Part shown: piece by piece, positions 20,839 through 32,415 of the stretch
Position numbering within the stretch: position 1 is the stretch's first letter
Layout of the letters: every line of letters starts with the position of its first letter
Source of the DNA: Cryptomeria japonica
Lineage: Eukaryota > Streptophyta > Pinopsida > Cupressales > Cupressaceae
Direction of reading: 5' to 3'
Assembly (NCBI RefSeq): GCF_030272615.1
Contig: NC_081413.1
Span: forward strand, 602,454,709 to 602,518,708
DNA length: 64,000 bases
The notes under the pieces: generated by a model
What the model saw: the letters and a program-made list of their open reading frames with translations, nothing else
Told to the model about the DNA's origin: nothing
The model's database searches: none
Program-made: the position numbers and the translations under genes

Positions 20839-22551
20839 TGTAGACACCTAAAAATGTCTCATTGATCATGTACTAATTATTCCTCTAATTGATTAAATAA
20901 TTTTTTAATTATTTAATTAAGTCATTTAATCATATTCTTCTAATTTCATATTTCCTCATCATCTTACTAATTATTCTATTTCTTATTCTTTCATCATTTA
21001 ATCATTTAAATCATTTTCTAATGTTAATTAAATATTTATTATTTAATTAATTGTGGTTAATTCCCTAATTTAAATATTTTTTATTATTTAAATAAATTAA
21101 TTCTCAATTTCTATCTCAATCCTATCATCATCTAATCATTCAACTCTTTTCTAAATATTAATTAAATATTTATTTTTTAATTAATTGTGATTTTGTTGGT
21201 GTAAATAAATATTAATTATGGATATTATTACACTTTACTTAAGTTAACTTAGGATAATGCATCTCTTCATAGTTTGGATTTGAGACACTTAGGGAAGTGT
21301 GCACATAGAGATAGAGCTTGTAGGAGAAATTCCACCTTTTGTGGTTTTGTTTGTTGTTACACTCCACATTCGGTGGGTCATCCACCTCTTGTGGAATATT
21401 ATATAATTTCTCCTACCTACCCCTAGTATTTCTTACCTACCCTTCTTTCTCATTGAGCCACATGTCATGATTGTGTGCTCGTACATCCATATGGCCTTGC
21501 CCATATAAGAAGGCCTATATTCATTGTATTGGTGAATCCAGTTGATCATTTTCATATTGATGAGAATACAGTTTGTTCTTGTCATTCTTTTGTCTCTATT
21601 TTTATACTTTTCATTGTGCCCTTGATCTTGGCAAAATCTCACAGATTTTATCCTTTAAATTAAATAATCTTTATTATTTCATTAAAGTCCATTTCTAACA
21701 TAATTAAATAGTTTCTTTAAATTATTTAATTAAATAATTAATTCTTCAATTCCAAATCCCCAAATTTTAATTTCTTATTTCTTCTAATTTCTTCCAAATT
21801 CAATTACATATACATGATTTCAAAAACCAAATTGAAAATCAAAGTCAATCTCTAAATATATTCAAATGCTAAGTTGAATTAAAATAAATTCAATTATTTG
21901 AATAAATATCATGCAAAGATTAAATTAAAAATCTAAATCTAAATGCAAGCACATGCTAAATTAATTGATTAAATCAATTAATTAATTAAATTATTTATCT
22001 CTCCAATCTCTATTTCTATCTTTCAGTTAGCTTTTTCTAAATTAAGCTTTCTTTGTTATCCTCTTTATTTCTTTCAATCATTCTTTTTCTTCCTCCAGTT
22101 ATCTTTTTCTCAATCAGTTGACTTAATTAATCTATTCAATCTATTGAGTTTCACTCCTACAGTCAACAGTTCAACTATCAATTTTCATTTGAGCTCACCT
22201 GAGTTCCACCTCTTGATCAATTTGTTTCACCTTTCAATCAATCCTCTCCAAAAATCTATAAATTGAGCATTCAATCTCCATTTTCAACAATCATGAACTT
22301 TGAATCTTTGTGTCACTTGCAGGTTACCAGCGCAATATCTAAGAGCCATCATACTACAAAGAAGAGAAGAGCAATGAAAGCTATATGCAATCTTGGAATA
22401 GGGAGTTTTTATTGAGTTATTATAATTCCTATTTTGCTTGATTGTGTTATTTCATTATTAGTTTGTTAGAATTATTTGATTAGATAGTGATTTGTGATTT
22501 CCCTTTGATTCTAATTGATTGTTTTGAATAAGATGAATTTTACATATGACA
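20839..22551 (+). repeat. Gypsy E 3' LTR, interrupted by a solo LTR
   Basis: Pairs with 4087-5673 over its whole length except for the solo LTR at 21194-21643 and the SINE missing here. Ends CATATGACA at 22551, followed by the target duplication GATGT. The TATA word is at 22257-22264. Confidence 0.95.
21194..21643. mobile_element. Solo LTR (450 bp) inside the E 3' LTR
   Basis: Starts TGTTGGTGTAAATAA and ends AAATCTCACA, flanked by GATTT on both sides (21189-21193 and 21644-21648). The E 5' LTR retains the empty site (ATGATTTTATCC near 4752-4763). A TATAAG word at 21504-21509 lies in its middle. No internal region is present, so it is a solo LTR of a separate family. Strand cannot be fixed with certainty; the TATA suggests +. 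Confidence 0.85.
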
Positions 22552-22556
22552 GATGT
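22552..22556. repeat. Target-site duplication GATGT, right copy (gypsy E)
   Basis: Matches 4082-4086. Confidence 0.95.
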
Positions 22557-23433
22557 ATACTGGGTTGAAGGACTGAAACACAATCTTTTGAGTGTTTCTC
22601 AACTCAATGATAGAGGTTATCCACTAGAATTCAATAATGAGATGTGCAAAATCTATGGAAACAAAGGTGAACTGATTGCGCCCAGCAAGCAAACAAAAGG
22701 TAACTTGTTTCATTTAAGTTCTAAACTCAACAATTGTTTAATTGAAAAAGTTGAAGATAGTTGGCTTTGGCATCAGAGATTTTGTCATGTAAATTTTGAT
22801 AACATTGTAAAAGTCAGTAAGTCCTAATCAGTAAGAGGTTTGCCTCGGTTGGACAAACCAGTGAATTCTCTATGTAAGGAATGTCAATTAGGCAAGATGA
22901 CATCCTCAACCTTTAAGAGAAAATCTTTCTCCACAAAAAATTTGCTAGACTTGGTTCATACCGACCTTTCTGGACCAATAAGGACTAGGAGTATTCAAGG
23001 TTCTCGATATTTTATGATTTTTACTGATGATTGCTCAAGAATGATGTGGGTCACATTCTTGAAGGACAAAACAAAAGCCTTTAGAAATTTTAAGGCATTT
23101 AGAACTTTAGTTGAAAAAGAAAGTGGAAGAAAGCTTAAGTTCTTAAGAACTGATCAAGGTGGTGAATTTACTTCAGTAGAATTCACTAGATACTGTGAAG
23201 ACAATGGAATTAAGAGGCATCTTTCTGCACCTAGGATACCACAGCAGAATGGTATTGCAGAGAGGAACAACCAATTAGTTGTTGAAGCTGCTAGGACTAT
23301 ACTAATACAAGGAGGTGTAGCTAAGACATTCTGGAGAGAAGGTATCAACAATGCTATCTACACAATGAACCGGATATTGGATAAAAGAGAAAAAGATAAA
23401 AATCCTTATGAATACTGGTATGGTAGATCACCT
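22557..23433 (+). pseudogene. Copia A, piece 2: pre-integrase and integrase
   Basis: Continues the protease end (VYWVEGLKHNLLSVSQLN) into the GAG-pre-integrase zinc region (WLWHQRFCHVNFDN; CKECQLGKM) and the integrase core. The three acidic residues are all present: HTDLSGP, RTDQGGEF and QNGIAERNN. One TAA at 22825-22827 interrupts the frame just after the HQRFCH motif; the frame itself is unshifted. The piece stops at YEYWYGRSP where copia B is inserted (TSD CACCT at 23429-23433) and continues at 31159 with NVSYFNIFGSRCF. Confidence 0.92.
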
Positions 23434-24966
23434 TGTTGGCATTATAACAGACAAGAATAAGGTTGGCATTCCAATTACAATGAGAGATTGTTGGCATTTC
23501 AATAAGGATATTGAGAAGGTTGTTGATGATTATGGACATAACTGATTAAAGATGTTTTACTATCTTGATATTATTATTTTGTCATTGATGTCAAGAAATT
23601 GATTTTCTAATTCAGTATGATGTTGCCATATCTTAAGAAGTATGATTTGATGAGTATAAAGATGTTGGTAAAAGACACAGAAAGAATATGATGAATAAGG
23701 GGATAAGTTATTCAATGGGCAACTATTACCGAGCTAGACAATGATGAGATCATGATGTTTAGATTGTTTTGATATCCTACATATGCTATTGTTTGAAAGG
23801 TTAATACTATACTATGTTACCAAGCAAAGGACCTAGTCGGTAAACCCTAAGGAACCTAGTCAGTAAACCCTAAGGTTATCGCTATCGGTTAATTAAGGTA
23901 GAATGTCTACCGAGTGAAGTCTAGTATTTACCGAGTTACAACCGAGCTATAATAGAATGCATTAAATGTTTACATGTGATATTTAATGAAGGAAGCTAAT
24001 GAGCTGGAGCAGATTAAATGATTAGTAAGCCATGTATGAAGATTGTTAAAGAATCTATGGTAAAGAAAGATTGGCAGGGAGATCTACAGCTCAGATTGAA
24101 CCGCAATACCCTAACACAAGTTCCAAGGTGAAAATGCAAGTTCCAAGGCAGGGTAAAATGTTTTCAGATCAAAGGATACATTGAACTTGGACAAGTTTGA
24201 AGACCTGATGGCTATGATTGATCATGGGAAATGTGATCAAGGAGATTAAGCGGTTGGAAGATTGTTTATAAATAGGAAACTATTGATAAACAATGTATGC
24301 GGGCAAGTGTATGCACAGGGATGCTACATAGTAATTACCGAGCACAGAAGCTTGAAGACATGTTTTGATAACAGAGTATAGAGCCCAACAAAGGGACAAG
24401 GTAAGTCTTATGAATTGATTGTATTGAGCAAATGAGAATCTACTTCAACATTTTTAGATGTGTAGTTGCAGACATATTTTTATTACTGTTATTTTGAGTA
24501 GCAGAAAATCTCTTAACCGAGTGGACTTAACAGTCTTATTTGTAAAATCCTCTAGCAAGGTGACATTCTTATTGAGTGTTTGAAATCCTTTAACAAGGTC
24601 ACTTCTAACAAGGTGAAGATCCTAACAGATCTGAGGGAAATCCCTTAACCGGGTCACATCTAGCAATGTGTTTGTTATCTTTAACAGGATTTGCTTTTAA
24701 CCAAGCATACTCTAGAAGAGTATATTTCTTAGTGGGTCCGAAATCCCACAGTGGTTTTTCCCTATTTGGGTTTCCATGTTAAATCTGGTGTTATATGTTT
24801 GTGATCTTATCTATTTATGGGTCTGCATGCATTACTATTTTTCTGATAAGGCTACCGAGGTTGAATCTGTTGTTTTTATTGAAGATTAAGTTTGAATGAT
24901 TCACCCCCCCCTCTCATATTGTTAGCTTGGCATCTATACTAATCATATTTAGTATCAAAACTATCA
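23434..24966 (+). repeat. Copia B 5' LTR
   Basis: Starts TGTTGGCATTATAACAG, ends AAACTATCA. It has a TATA box at 24267-24274, a U5 region with many CCTTTAACAAGGT-like degenerate units (about 24510-24740) and a C-run near 24904. Confidence 0.95.
24267..24274 (+). promoter_or_regulatory. TATA box of copia B 5' LTR
   Basis: TATAAATA in TTGTTTATAAATAGGAAAC. The same word is at 30453-30460 in the 3' LTR and, on the other strand, at 50974-50981 in copia D. Confidence 0.7.
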
Positions 24967-24968
24967 AT

Positions 24969-24980
24969 TGGTATCAGAGC
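24969..24980 (+). promoter_or_regulatory. Primer binding site of copia B (initiator tRNA-Met)
   Basis: TGGTATCAGAGC two bases after the LTR, complementary to the 3' end of plant initiator tRNA-Met, the usual copia primer. Confidence 0.92.
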
Positions 24981-25031
24981 TTTGGACTCCGGAAGAAAAG
25001 TTTAAAGGCACTTGAGTTAAAGATTCAAAAG

Positions 25032-25997
25032 ATGTATAAGAGGGATGCATCGAAGCTGAATAAGTCAAGTTTCTCTACATGGCAGAAAAGGATGAAGCTG
25101 CATCTATCAGGAATTGGAGAATATGTTGTCTATTATCTAGAGAACGATTTCATCACACCGAGCACCTATCCATTGATAATGGAAGAGATAAAGGCAAAAC
25201 AAGAACATATTCAAGCAATGATTGAAATAACATCTGCATTGTCCGACTTAGAGTTTAATGATCTAGAAGGATGTACTGATGCAAAGGCAATGTGGACTAA
25301 GCTCGTATCTGTGTATGGTGGAGATGAACATGTTCAAGGAGAAAAAGTGGATAGCCTAAGAGGACAACTTGAATCTATGAGGATGAATGAAGGTGAGAAC
25401 ATAACCCAGTATAGTACAAGACTAAAGGAGATTGTAAATCAAATCAAAGGAGCAGGAGGAACTATTGAAGAAAAGGATGTAACAAGTAAGATGTTGAGAA
25501 CCCTTCTACCTACCTATGCAATCCGAGTCTCTGCAATCAATGAATTGAGGTCTATACCCAATATGCCAGTTTCTTTAGATGCTACTATTGGTAAGCTACA
25601 TGCATTTGAGTTAAGTAACTTTGATAAGAGTGGGTCATCGGTAAATAAAGTTGAATCTGCATTCAGTTCTTTTCATATTGATGAAACTAATGATTATAAT
25701 GATAGAAAGTATAAGTACTATGAAGGGAATCATAGTGGAGCAAGTGAAATATTTCGCAAAAACATGGAGGAGGTACACAAACTATATGAGGAAATCAAAA
25801 AGCAAGAACAGTTTGAAGCACTATTAGCCAGAAGGCTACCGAGAGGAAAAGGTAAGTATAAAGGAAAGCTACCTTTAAAATGTTTCAATTGTGATAAGAT
25901 AGGACATATGGCTTCTAACTATCCTGACAAAGAATCTAGTGAAAAAAGAGATTACCAAGATGACGGACAGAAAGATAATCATTATAGAGGACACTAA
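25032..25997 (+). pseudogene. Copia B gag
   Basis: The start is taken at MYKRDASKLNKSSFSTWQKR, 52 bp after the PBS; the open frame extends upstream into the LTR but that part is not coding. The body is a UBN2-type copia Gag (LEGCTDAKAMWTKLVSVYGG; QLESMRMNEGENITQYSTRL) with a zinc knuckle CFNCDKIGHMASNY near the end, whose last Cys is Tyr (CX2CX4HX4Y). An in-frame TAA at 25995-25997 separates it from the protease. In D the knuckle keeps its final Cys. Confidence 0.92.
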
Positions 25998-27648
25998 GAC
26001 TTCAGGAGAATAGATAAAAAGACATGCCTAATAGTTGATGAGGAATCTAATGATGATAAATCAGATGAAACTGACACAGAGGAAGTTGTTTATGTGGCTA
26101 TCAAAGATGGATCAGATGAAGAAAGGTATGAAGAAAAAGCTTTAATATCTCATATAAATACTAATGATTCTTGGATCATAGATAGTGGTTGCTCACATCA
26201 CATGATAGGTGATAAACACAAGTTTATTAAATTAGATGATTATGATGGAGGCTATGTAAGAATTGGTAATGATGCACCATGTCCGGTAAGAGGTAAAGGA
26301 TCCATAACACTTCTTGACAATGCTAAATGTAATGATGTTTATTGGGTTGAAGGTTTGAAATACAATTTGTTGAGTGTAGCATAGTTAAACAACACAGGTT
26401 ACCGAATAGAGTTTGAAAAAGGAATTGTCAAATTTCATGACAAGCATGTAAAGTTAGCTGCTACCGGGACACAAACAAGAGGTAATACATTTCATCTTGA
26501 CTCAACTCGGAATAAATGTCTACATGCAAGGATAGATGATACCTGGTTATGGCATAAAAGGTTTTGTCATGTTATTTTTGATAATCTGATCAAAATAAGT
26601 AAGAAGCACCGAGTAAGAGGTCTACTGAGTCTTGAAAAACCTGAGAATGCTATGTGCTGAGGATGCGAGATGGGTAAAATGACAAGATCAAGCTTTACAA
26701 GTAAGTCCTACACTTCTAAGGGAATTTTAGATCTTGTGCATACTGATCTTTGTGGTCCTATGAAAGTTCAGAGTTATTATGGTGATAAATATTTCATATT
26801 ATTTGTGGATGATTACTCAAGGATGATGTCAGTAATGTTTTTAAAAGAAAAATCAGAAGCTTTTCAAATGTTTAAATGGTACAAGGCTAGAGTTGAAAAT
26901 GAAATAGGAAGACAACTGAAATGTCTCAGATTAGTTAGAGGAGGAGAGTTTACTTCTGATGAGTTCAACTTATTTTGCAATGATCATGGTATAAAAAAGA
27001 CAAGTCTCTGCACTGAGAACTCCACAACAGAATGGGATAGCTGAGAGAAGGAATAGATCTATTATGGATTGTGCTAGAACCTTGATGATTGAAAAGAAAG
27101 TTCCACAAACATTTTGGAGAGAAGCAATAAGCACAACAGTTTACACCCTGAACCGAGTACAACTGAAGAAAGGAACTTTGAAGACACCTTATGAAATCTG
27201 GTATGACAAAAAACCTAATGTAATTCATTTTAAAATCTTTGAGAGTAGATGCTATGTTCACAAAGATGACAGAAATGGTAAGTTTGATCAGAAAAGTGAA
27301 GAAGGAACATTTCTAGGTTATTCTTCTAGAAGCAAAGCATTTAAATGTCTGATCAAATCATCTAACAGAATAGTAGAAAGTGCAAATGTGAAAATTGATG
27401 AATTTACAGAAAGAAATGATGAAGGAAACTCCAAAGAACTAGAAGATTATGAAGGATTTGTCTATGTTCAACCGAGAAGTCCTACCGAGAAGACTGCTGA
27501 AGAAAATATCCAGTTACCGAGTGATGAAGAAGATCATACAGAGCCTACCGAGCCTGTATTAGCCAAGTATGTCAGAAGGAATCATGCACCAAATCAAATT
27601 ATAGGAGATAAGAATGATCCTGTGATGACAAGGAACAAACTAAGATAG
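25998..27648 (+). pseudogene. Copia B protease and integrase
   Basis: Protease motif IDSGCSHHMIGDKH at about 26178, then pre-integrase (WLWHKRFCHVIFDN) and integrase core HTDLCGPMKV. The second catalytic residue is lost: LRLVRGGEF where copia D reads LRLDRGGEF. A 1-bp insertion in an A-run near 26995 shifts the frame before NGIAERRN, and TGA/TAG stops occur (26382-26384, 26657-26659). The C-terminal region includes the copia motif [18 protein letters not shown] and acidic linker, stopping at a TAG at 27646-27648. Confidence 0.9.
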
Positions 27649-29203
27649 AACACATGTCTAATATCTGAATTTGAACTAAGAATAGTGAAAGAGGCATTTA
27701 ACAGTGAAGGTTGGATAAATGCTATGACATAAGAGATTGATCAAATCAAGAAGAATGACACATTGGTCCCAAGACCGAAGGATAAAAATGTAATCGGTAC
27801 AAAGTGGATCTTCAGAAACAAGCTAAATGAAAAAGGTGAGGTCATTTGGAATAAAGCAAGACTAGTTTGCAAAGGTTATGCCCAAGAAGAAGGAATTGAT
27901 TATGGTGAGACTTTTGCACCTATGGCAAGACTTGAAGGAGTAAGAACATTGTTGGCATATGCTGCTTACAAGAATTTCAAGGTATATCAAATGGATGTCA
28001 AATCTGCATTTCTGAATGGTATATTAGAAGAAGAAGTTTTCATTGAACAACCTGAAGGATTTGTTGAAGGAGAAAATAATGATCAGGTATGTAAATTGAA
28101 CAAAGCTTTATATGGTCTGAAACAAGCACCTAGAGCATGGTATGAGAGATTGCACTCATATTTGATCAAAAATTGGTTTTATAAGAACACGTGAAAACAA
28201 CAATATGTACATGAAGAATGATGAAAATGGAATACTGATCTCAGCCATATTTGTTGACGATATTATCTTTAGTGGAAATGACTCTCTATGCAAGAACTTT
28301 GGAAATGAAATGAGTAAAGAATTTGAGATGTCATTAATCGGTGAGATAAAATATTTTATAGGTCTGCAGATACTACAAATGGAAGATGAGATTTTCATTA
28401 CCAAATCCAAGTACATAAAGGAAATCTTGAAGAAATTTGGAATGGAGGATTCAAAACCAATAAGTACTCCTATGACTAACAACTATAAACTATCAAAGAA
28501 TGATGAATCTGCATCTGTTGTTGAGACACTTTACCGATCTATGATTGGAAAGTTGCAATATGTTGTTCACAACAGGCCAGATATAGCACATGCAGTAGGT
28601 ATTGTTGCAAGATTTTCTGCAGATCCTAAGGAAACACACATGACGGCAATCAAAAGAATTTTCAAATACTTAAAGGGCACTGAAGATTATGGCTTAGTAT
28701 ATCAGAAAGGAAATGTTTTTGATTTAAAAGTTTATACTGGTGCTGATTAGGCAGGCAACATTGATGACAAGAAAAGCACAAGTGGAGGAGCTTTCTTTTT
28801 AGGAGAAAGACTAGTGAGTTGGCTTAGCAAGAAACAAGGATGTGTTTCTTAGTCAACAGCAAAAGCTGAATATGTTGCTGCAGCACTGAATTGCACCAAT
28901 ATAGCATGGATCAAACAATTGTTGGAAGGCATAAATGAGCAAGTTACCGAGCCAGTAACTATATTTTGTGATAACACTAGTGCCATTAACATTTCAAAGA
29001 ATCTTGTTATGCACTCTAAGACAAAGCACATCTCTATCAAATATCATTATCTTAGAGAAGAAGTTCAAGAGAAGAAAGTGGTTTTGGAGTATGTTAGCAC
29101 AAAGGAACAAATTTCAGACATCTTCACCAAGCCACTGCCAAAGGACACTTTTGAGTATCTCAGAAGTCAGTTAGGGGTCCTACCCCTATCTTCCATTCAC
29201 TGA
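27649..29203 (+). pseudogene. Copia B reverse transcriptase and RNase H
   Basis: RT motifs [51 protein letters not shown] and the catalytic FVDDIIFSGND (about 28250). RNase [20 protein letters not shown] and [14 protein letters not shown], ending [18 protein letters not shown]. Compared with D there is a 6-bp deletion at 27760 (DTLVPRP), a 1-bp insertion near 28170 that shifts the frame, and TAG stops at 28748-28750 (a Trp codon in D) and 28850-28852. Inactive. Confidence 0.92.
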
Positions 29204-29617
29204 CCGAGTTCGGTGAAAGCATCACCTCGATGACTCTACAGAATATCTTTTAGGAGTTGATACTAATTTACACACTTTCGGAGGTTTTCTAAAGGTGTGC
29301 AAGAAACAATAAACAGGGAACAGGAATTGAAGACAAAATGCTCTGACCGAGACTGAATTGATACATAACAGCATGGAATTCACTTCTCAGAGGAAGAAAT
29401 TATGTTTTTAGTTCTTTCAATTTTTGGAATTGTTGTCAAAGGGGGAGAAGACTAATGTATGGGGGAGAAGTCTACTAATCGAAGGAGAAGACTACATTTC
29501 ATAACCGGGGAGAAGACTAACGACAGAGGGAGAGCATTTCAAAATTTCACAACAATCTGAATCTAAATCAATAAAGTCAAATCAATTGGTTTTGCCATCA
29601 ATGCCAAAGGGGGAGAT
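29204..29617 (+). other. Copia B 3' non-coding region and PPT
   Basis: Several GGGGGAGAAG-type purine blocks (29440-29530) precede the true PPT AAAGGGGGAGAT (29606-29617) that abuts the 3' LTR. The repeated purine blocks are also seen in A and D. Confidence 0.75.
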
Positions 29618-31153
29618 TGTTTGCATTATAACAGACAAGAAGAAGGTCAACGCATTCCAATTACAATGAGAGATTGTTGGCATTTCAATAAGGATATTGA
29701 GAAGGTTGTTGATGACTATGGATATAACTTATTAAGGATGATTATTGTCTTAATATTATTATTTTGTCATTGATGTCAAGAAATTGATTTTCTAATTCAG
29801 TATGATGTTGCCATATCTTAAGAAGTATGATTTGATGAGTATAAAGATGTCGGTAAAAGACACAGAAAGAATATGATGAATAAGGGGATAAGTTATTCAA
29901 TGGGCAACTATTACCAAGCTAGACAATGATCAGATCATGATGTTTAGATTGTTTTGATATCCTACATATGCTATTGTTTGAAAGGTTAATACTATACTAT
30001 GTTACTGAGCAAAGGACCTAGTCCATAAACCCTAAGGAACCTAGTCGGTAAACCCTAAGGTTATCGCTATCGGCTAATGAAGGCAGAATGTCTATCGAGT
30101 GAAGTTTAGTATTTACCGAGTTACAACCGAGCTAAAATAGAATGCATTAAATGTTTACATGTGATATTTAATGAAGGAAGCTGATGAGATGGAGTAGATT
30201 AAATGATTGGTAAGCCGTGTATGAATATTGTTAAAGAATCTATGGTAAAGAAAGATCGACAGGAAGATCTACAGCTTAGATTGAACCGCAATACCCTAAT
30301 ACAAGTTCCAAGGTGAAAATTCAAGTTCCAAGGTGGGGTAAAACATTTTTCAGATCAAAGGATACATTGAACCTGAACAAGATTGAAGACCTGATGGCTA
30401 TGATTGATCATGGGAAATGTGATCAAGGAGATTAAGCGGTTGGAAGATTGTTTATAAATAGGAAACTGTTGATAAATAATGTATGCGGGTAAGTGTATGC
30501 ACAAGGATGCTACATAGTGATTACCGAGCATAGAAGCTTGAAGACCTATTTTGATAACAGAGTATAGAGCCCAGTAGAGGGACAAGATAAGTCCTATGAA
30601 TTGATTGTATTGAGCAAATGAGAATCTGCTTCAACGTTTTTAGATGTGAAGTTGCAGACATATTTTTATTATTGTTATTTTGAGAAGTAGTAGAAAATCT
30701 CTTACGAGTGGATTTAACAGTCTTATTTGTAAAATCCTCTAGCAAGGTGACATTCTTATTGAGTGTTTGAAATCCTTTAACAAGGTCACTTCTAACAAGG
30801 TGAAGATCCTAACAAATCTGAGGGAAATCCCTTAACTGGGTCACATCTAGCAATGTGTTTGTAATCTTTAACAGGATTTGCTTTTAACCGAGCATACTCT
30901 AGAAGAGTATATTTCTTAGTGGGTCCGAAATCCCACAGTGGTTTTTCCCTATTTGAGTTTCCATGTTAAATCTAGTGCTATATGTTTGTGATCTTATCTA
31001 TTTATGGGTCTGCATGCATTACTATTTTTCTGATAAGGTTACCGAGGTTGACTCTATTGTTTTTATTGAAGATTAAGTTTGAATGATTCACCCCCCCCTC
31101 TCATATTGTTAGCTTTGCATCTATACTAATCATAATTAGTATCCGAACTATCA
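29618..31153 (+). repeat. Copia B 3' LTR
   Basis: Pairs with 23434-24966; starts TGTTTGCATTATAACAG and ends CGAACTATCA. Followed by the duplication CACCT at 31154-31158. Confidence 0.95.
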
Positions 31154-31158
31154 CACCT

Positions 31159-32415
31159 AATGTTAGTTACTTTAATATTTTTGGTAGCAGATGTTTTATC
31201 AAGAGAGGTGACTATGTTGATAAATTTGATGCTAAGAGTGATGAAGACATATTTCTTCATTACTCCACCAAGAGAAAAGCCTACAAATGTTACAACAATC
31301 GGACAAAGAAGATCATTGAAAGTGCTAATATCCAAGTGGATGGGTGTCTTGAAGATTCAAGAGAAATTAGTAAGGAGGAGGAAGATGAACCTTACATTCT
31401 ATTTTTGGAACCAGAACTAGTGAAGCCAGAAGTTGGTGAAATGAATATTGTGGCACTAGTTCAACCTGAATAGGTAGATTCTATAGAAGATGAAGATAGT
31501 GAGGAAGAAGAACCTGAAGACCATGATCATGTTATTCCAAGGTATGTTAGAATCAATCATAATCCTAATTAGATTATTAGAGATAAAGATGTTGGTGTGT
31601 TAACTAGAAGAAGAATAAGAGATAATTCTTGTATGATCTCCACTATTGAGCCTAGAACAACAAAGGAAGATTTTGGAGATGATCACTCGATAAAGGCCAT
31701 GGAAGAAGAACTTGACCAGATTGAGAAGAATAATATATAGACCCTAGTACCCAGACTATTGAACAAACAATGTAATAGGTACTAAACGGGTATTCAGAAA
31801 TAAACTGAATGGAGATGGAGTAGTAGTCAGAAATAAAGTCAGACTGGTATGCAAAGGTTATGCACAAGAAGAAGGTGCAGACTATGGTGAGACATTTGCA
31901 CTAGAACTGCAAGATTGGAAGGTTTTAGGACTCTACTTGCATTTGAAACATATAGAGGATTCAAAGTATATTAGATGGATGTGAAGTCGACATTTCTAAA
32001 TGGAATATTGGAAGAGGAATTCTACATTGAACAACCAGATGGTTATTCATTGACTAAAGCAAAGCATATGGTGTGCAAACTACACAAGGCACTCTATGGT
32101 TTGAAGCAAGCACCTAGGGCATGCTATGAAAGACTACATTCTCACTTGGTGAAGATAGGTTTTCAGAGAACCAGTAAAGAAACAATATATATCTGAAGAC
32201 TGAAGGAGATAAGATACTAGTTAGTGAGGTATTTGTGGATGATATCATTTTTGGAGGCAATAATGACATGTGTGATGACTAAGAAAATGAGATGAAAATT
32301 GAATTTGAGATGTCTCTGGTAGGAGAGATAAAATTCTTTATAGACTTACAAATTCAACAGATGAAGAATGGTATCTTTATCACATAGTCCAAATATGTGA
32401 AAGAAGTATTGAAGG
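31159..32415 (+). pseudogene. Copia A, piece 3: integrase C-terminus and reverse transcriptase
   Basis: Begins NVSYFNIFGSRCFIKRGDYV, exactly where piece 2 stopped. Acidic linker (EDSEEEEPEDHDH), then RT with [20 protein letters not shown], [18 protein letters not shown] and FVDDIIFGGNNDMCDD. Frames are broken between about 31735 and 31900, and by stops including TAG at 31471, TAG at 31972, TGA at 32195 and TAG at 32417. It ends at SKYVKEVLKA, where the stub of copia C begins. About 25 codons of RT are missing between here and 41152. Confidence 0.88.

Larger units (their letters stand above)
4087..22551 (+). mobile_element. Gypsy E: 18.5-kb Tat-lineage Ty3/gypsy element with an antisense PMD gene
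   Basis: Complete element bounded by LTRs that start TGTAG and end GACA, with a 5-bp duplication GATGT. Layout: 5' LTR 4087-5673, PBS, 2.8-kb leader, gag 8532-10303, protease and G-patch 11039-12136, RT/RNase H/second RNase H 12700-14890, integrase 15095-16240, A-rich non-coding 16250-17998, antisense PMD gene 20377-17999, PPT, 3' LTR 20839-22551. Length is 18,465 bp, or about 17.7 kb without the later SINE and solo LTR. Order RT-RH-aRH-IN and the antisense extra ORF fit the Tat group. Confidence 0.95.
23434..31153 (+). mobile_element. Copia B: complete 7.7-kb Ty1/copia element
   Basis: LTRs at 23434-24966 and 29618-31153 (1533 and 1536 bp), initiator tRNA-Met PBS, gag, protease, integrase, RT, RNase H and PPT in copia order. 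The 5-bp duplication CACCT is at 23429-23433 and 31154-31158. It is very similar to copia D (44062-51774). Protein frames are broken by two 1-bp insertions and several stops. Confidence 0.96.

Noticed and set aside
28849-29040. Minus-strand ORF within copia B RNase H (and its twin at 46248-46439)
   Set aside because: Shadow of the conserved RNase H coding strand; appears in both B and D because the coding sequence is the same.
31160-31420. Plus-strand 86-codon ORF after copia B
   Set aside because: Out of frame with the copia A integrase C-terminus that starts at 31159 (NVSYFNIFGSRCF).
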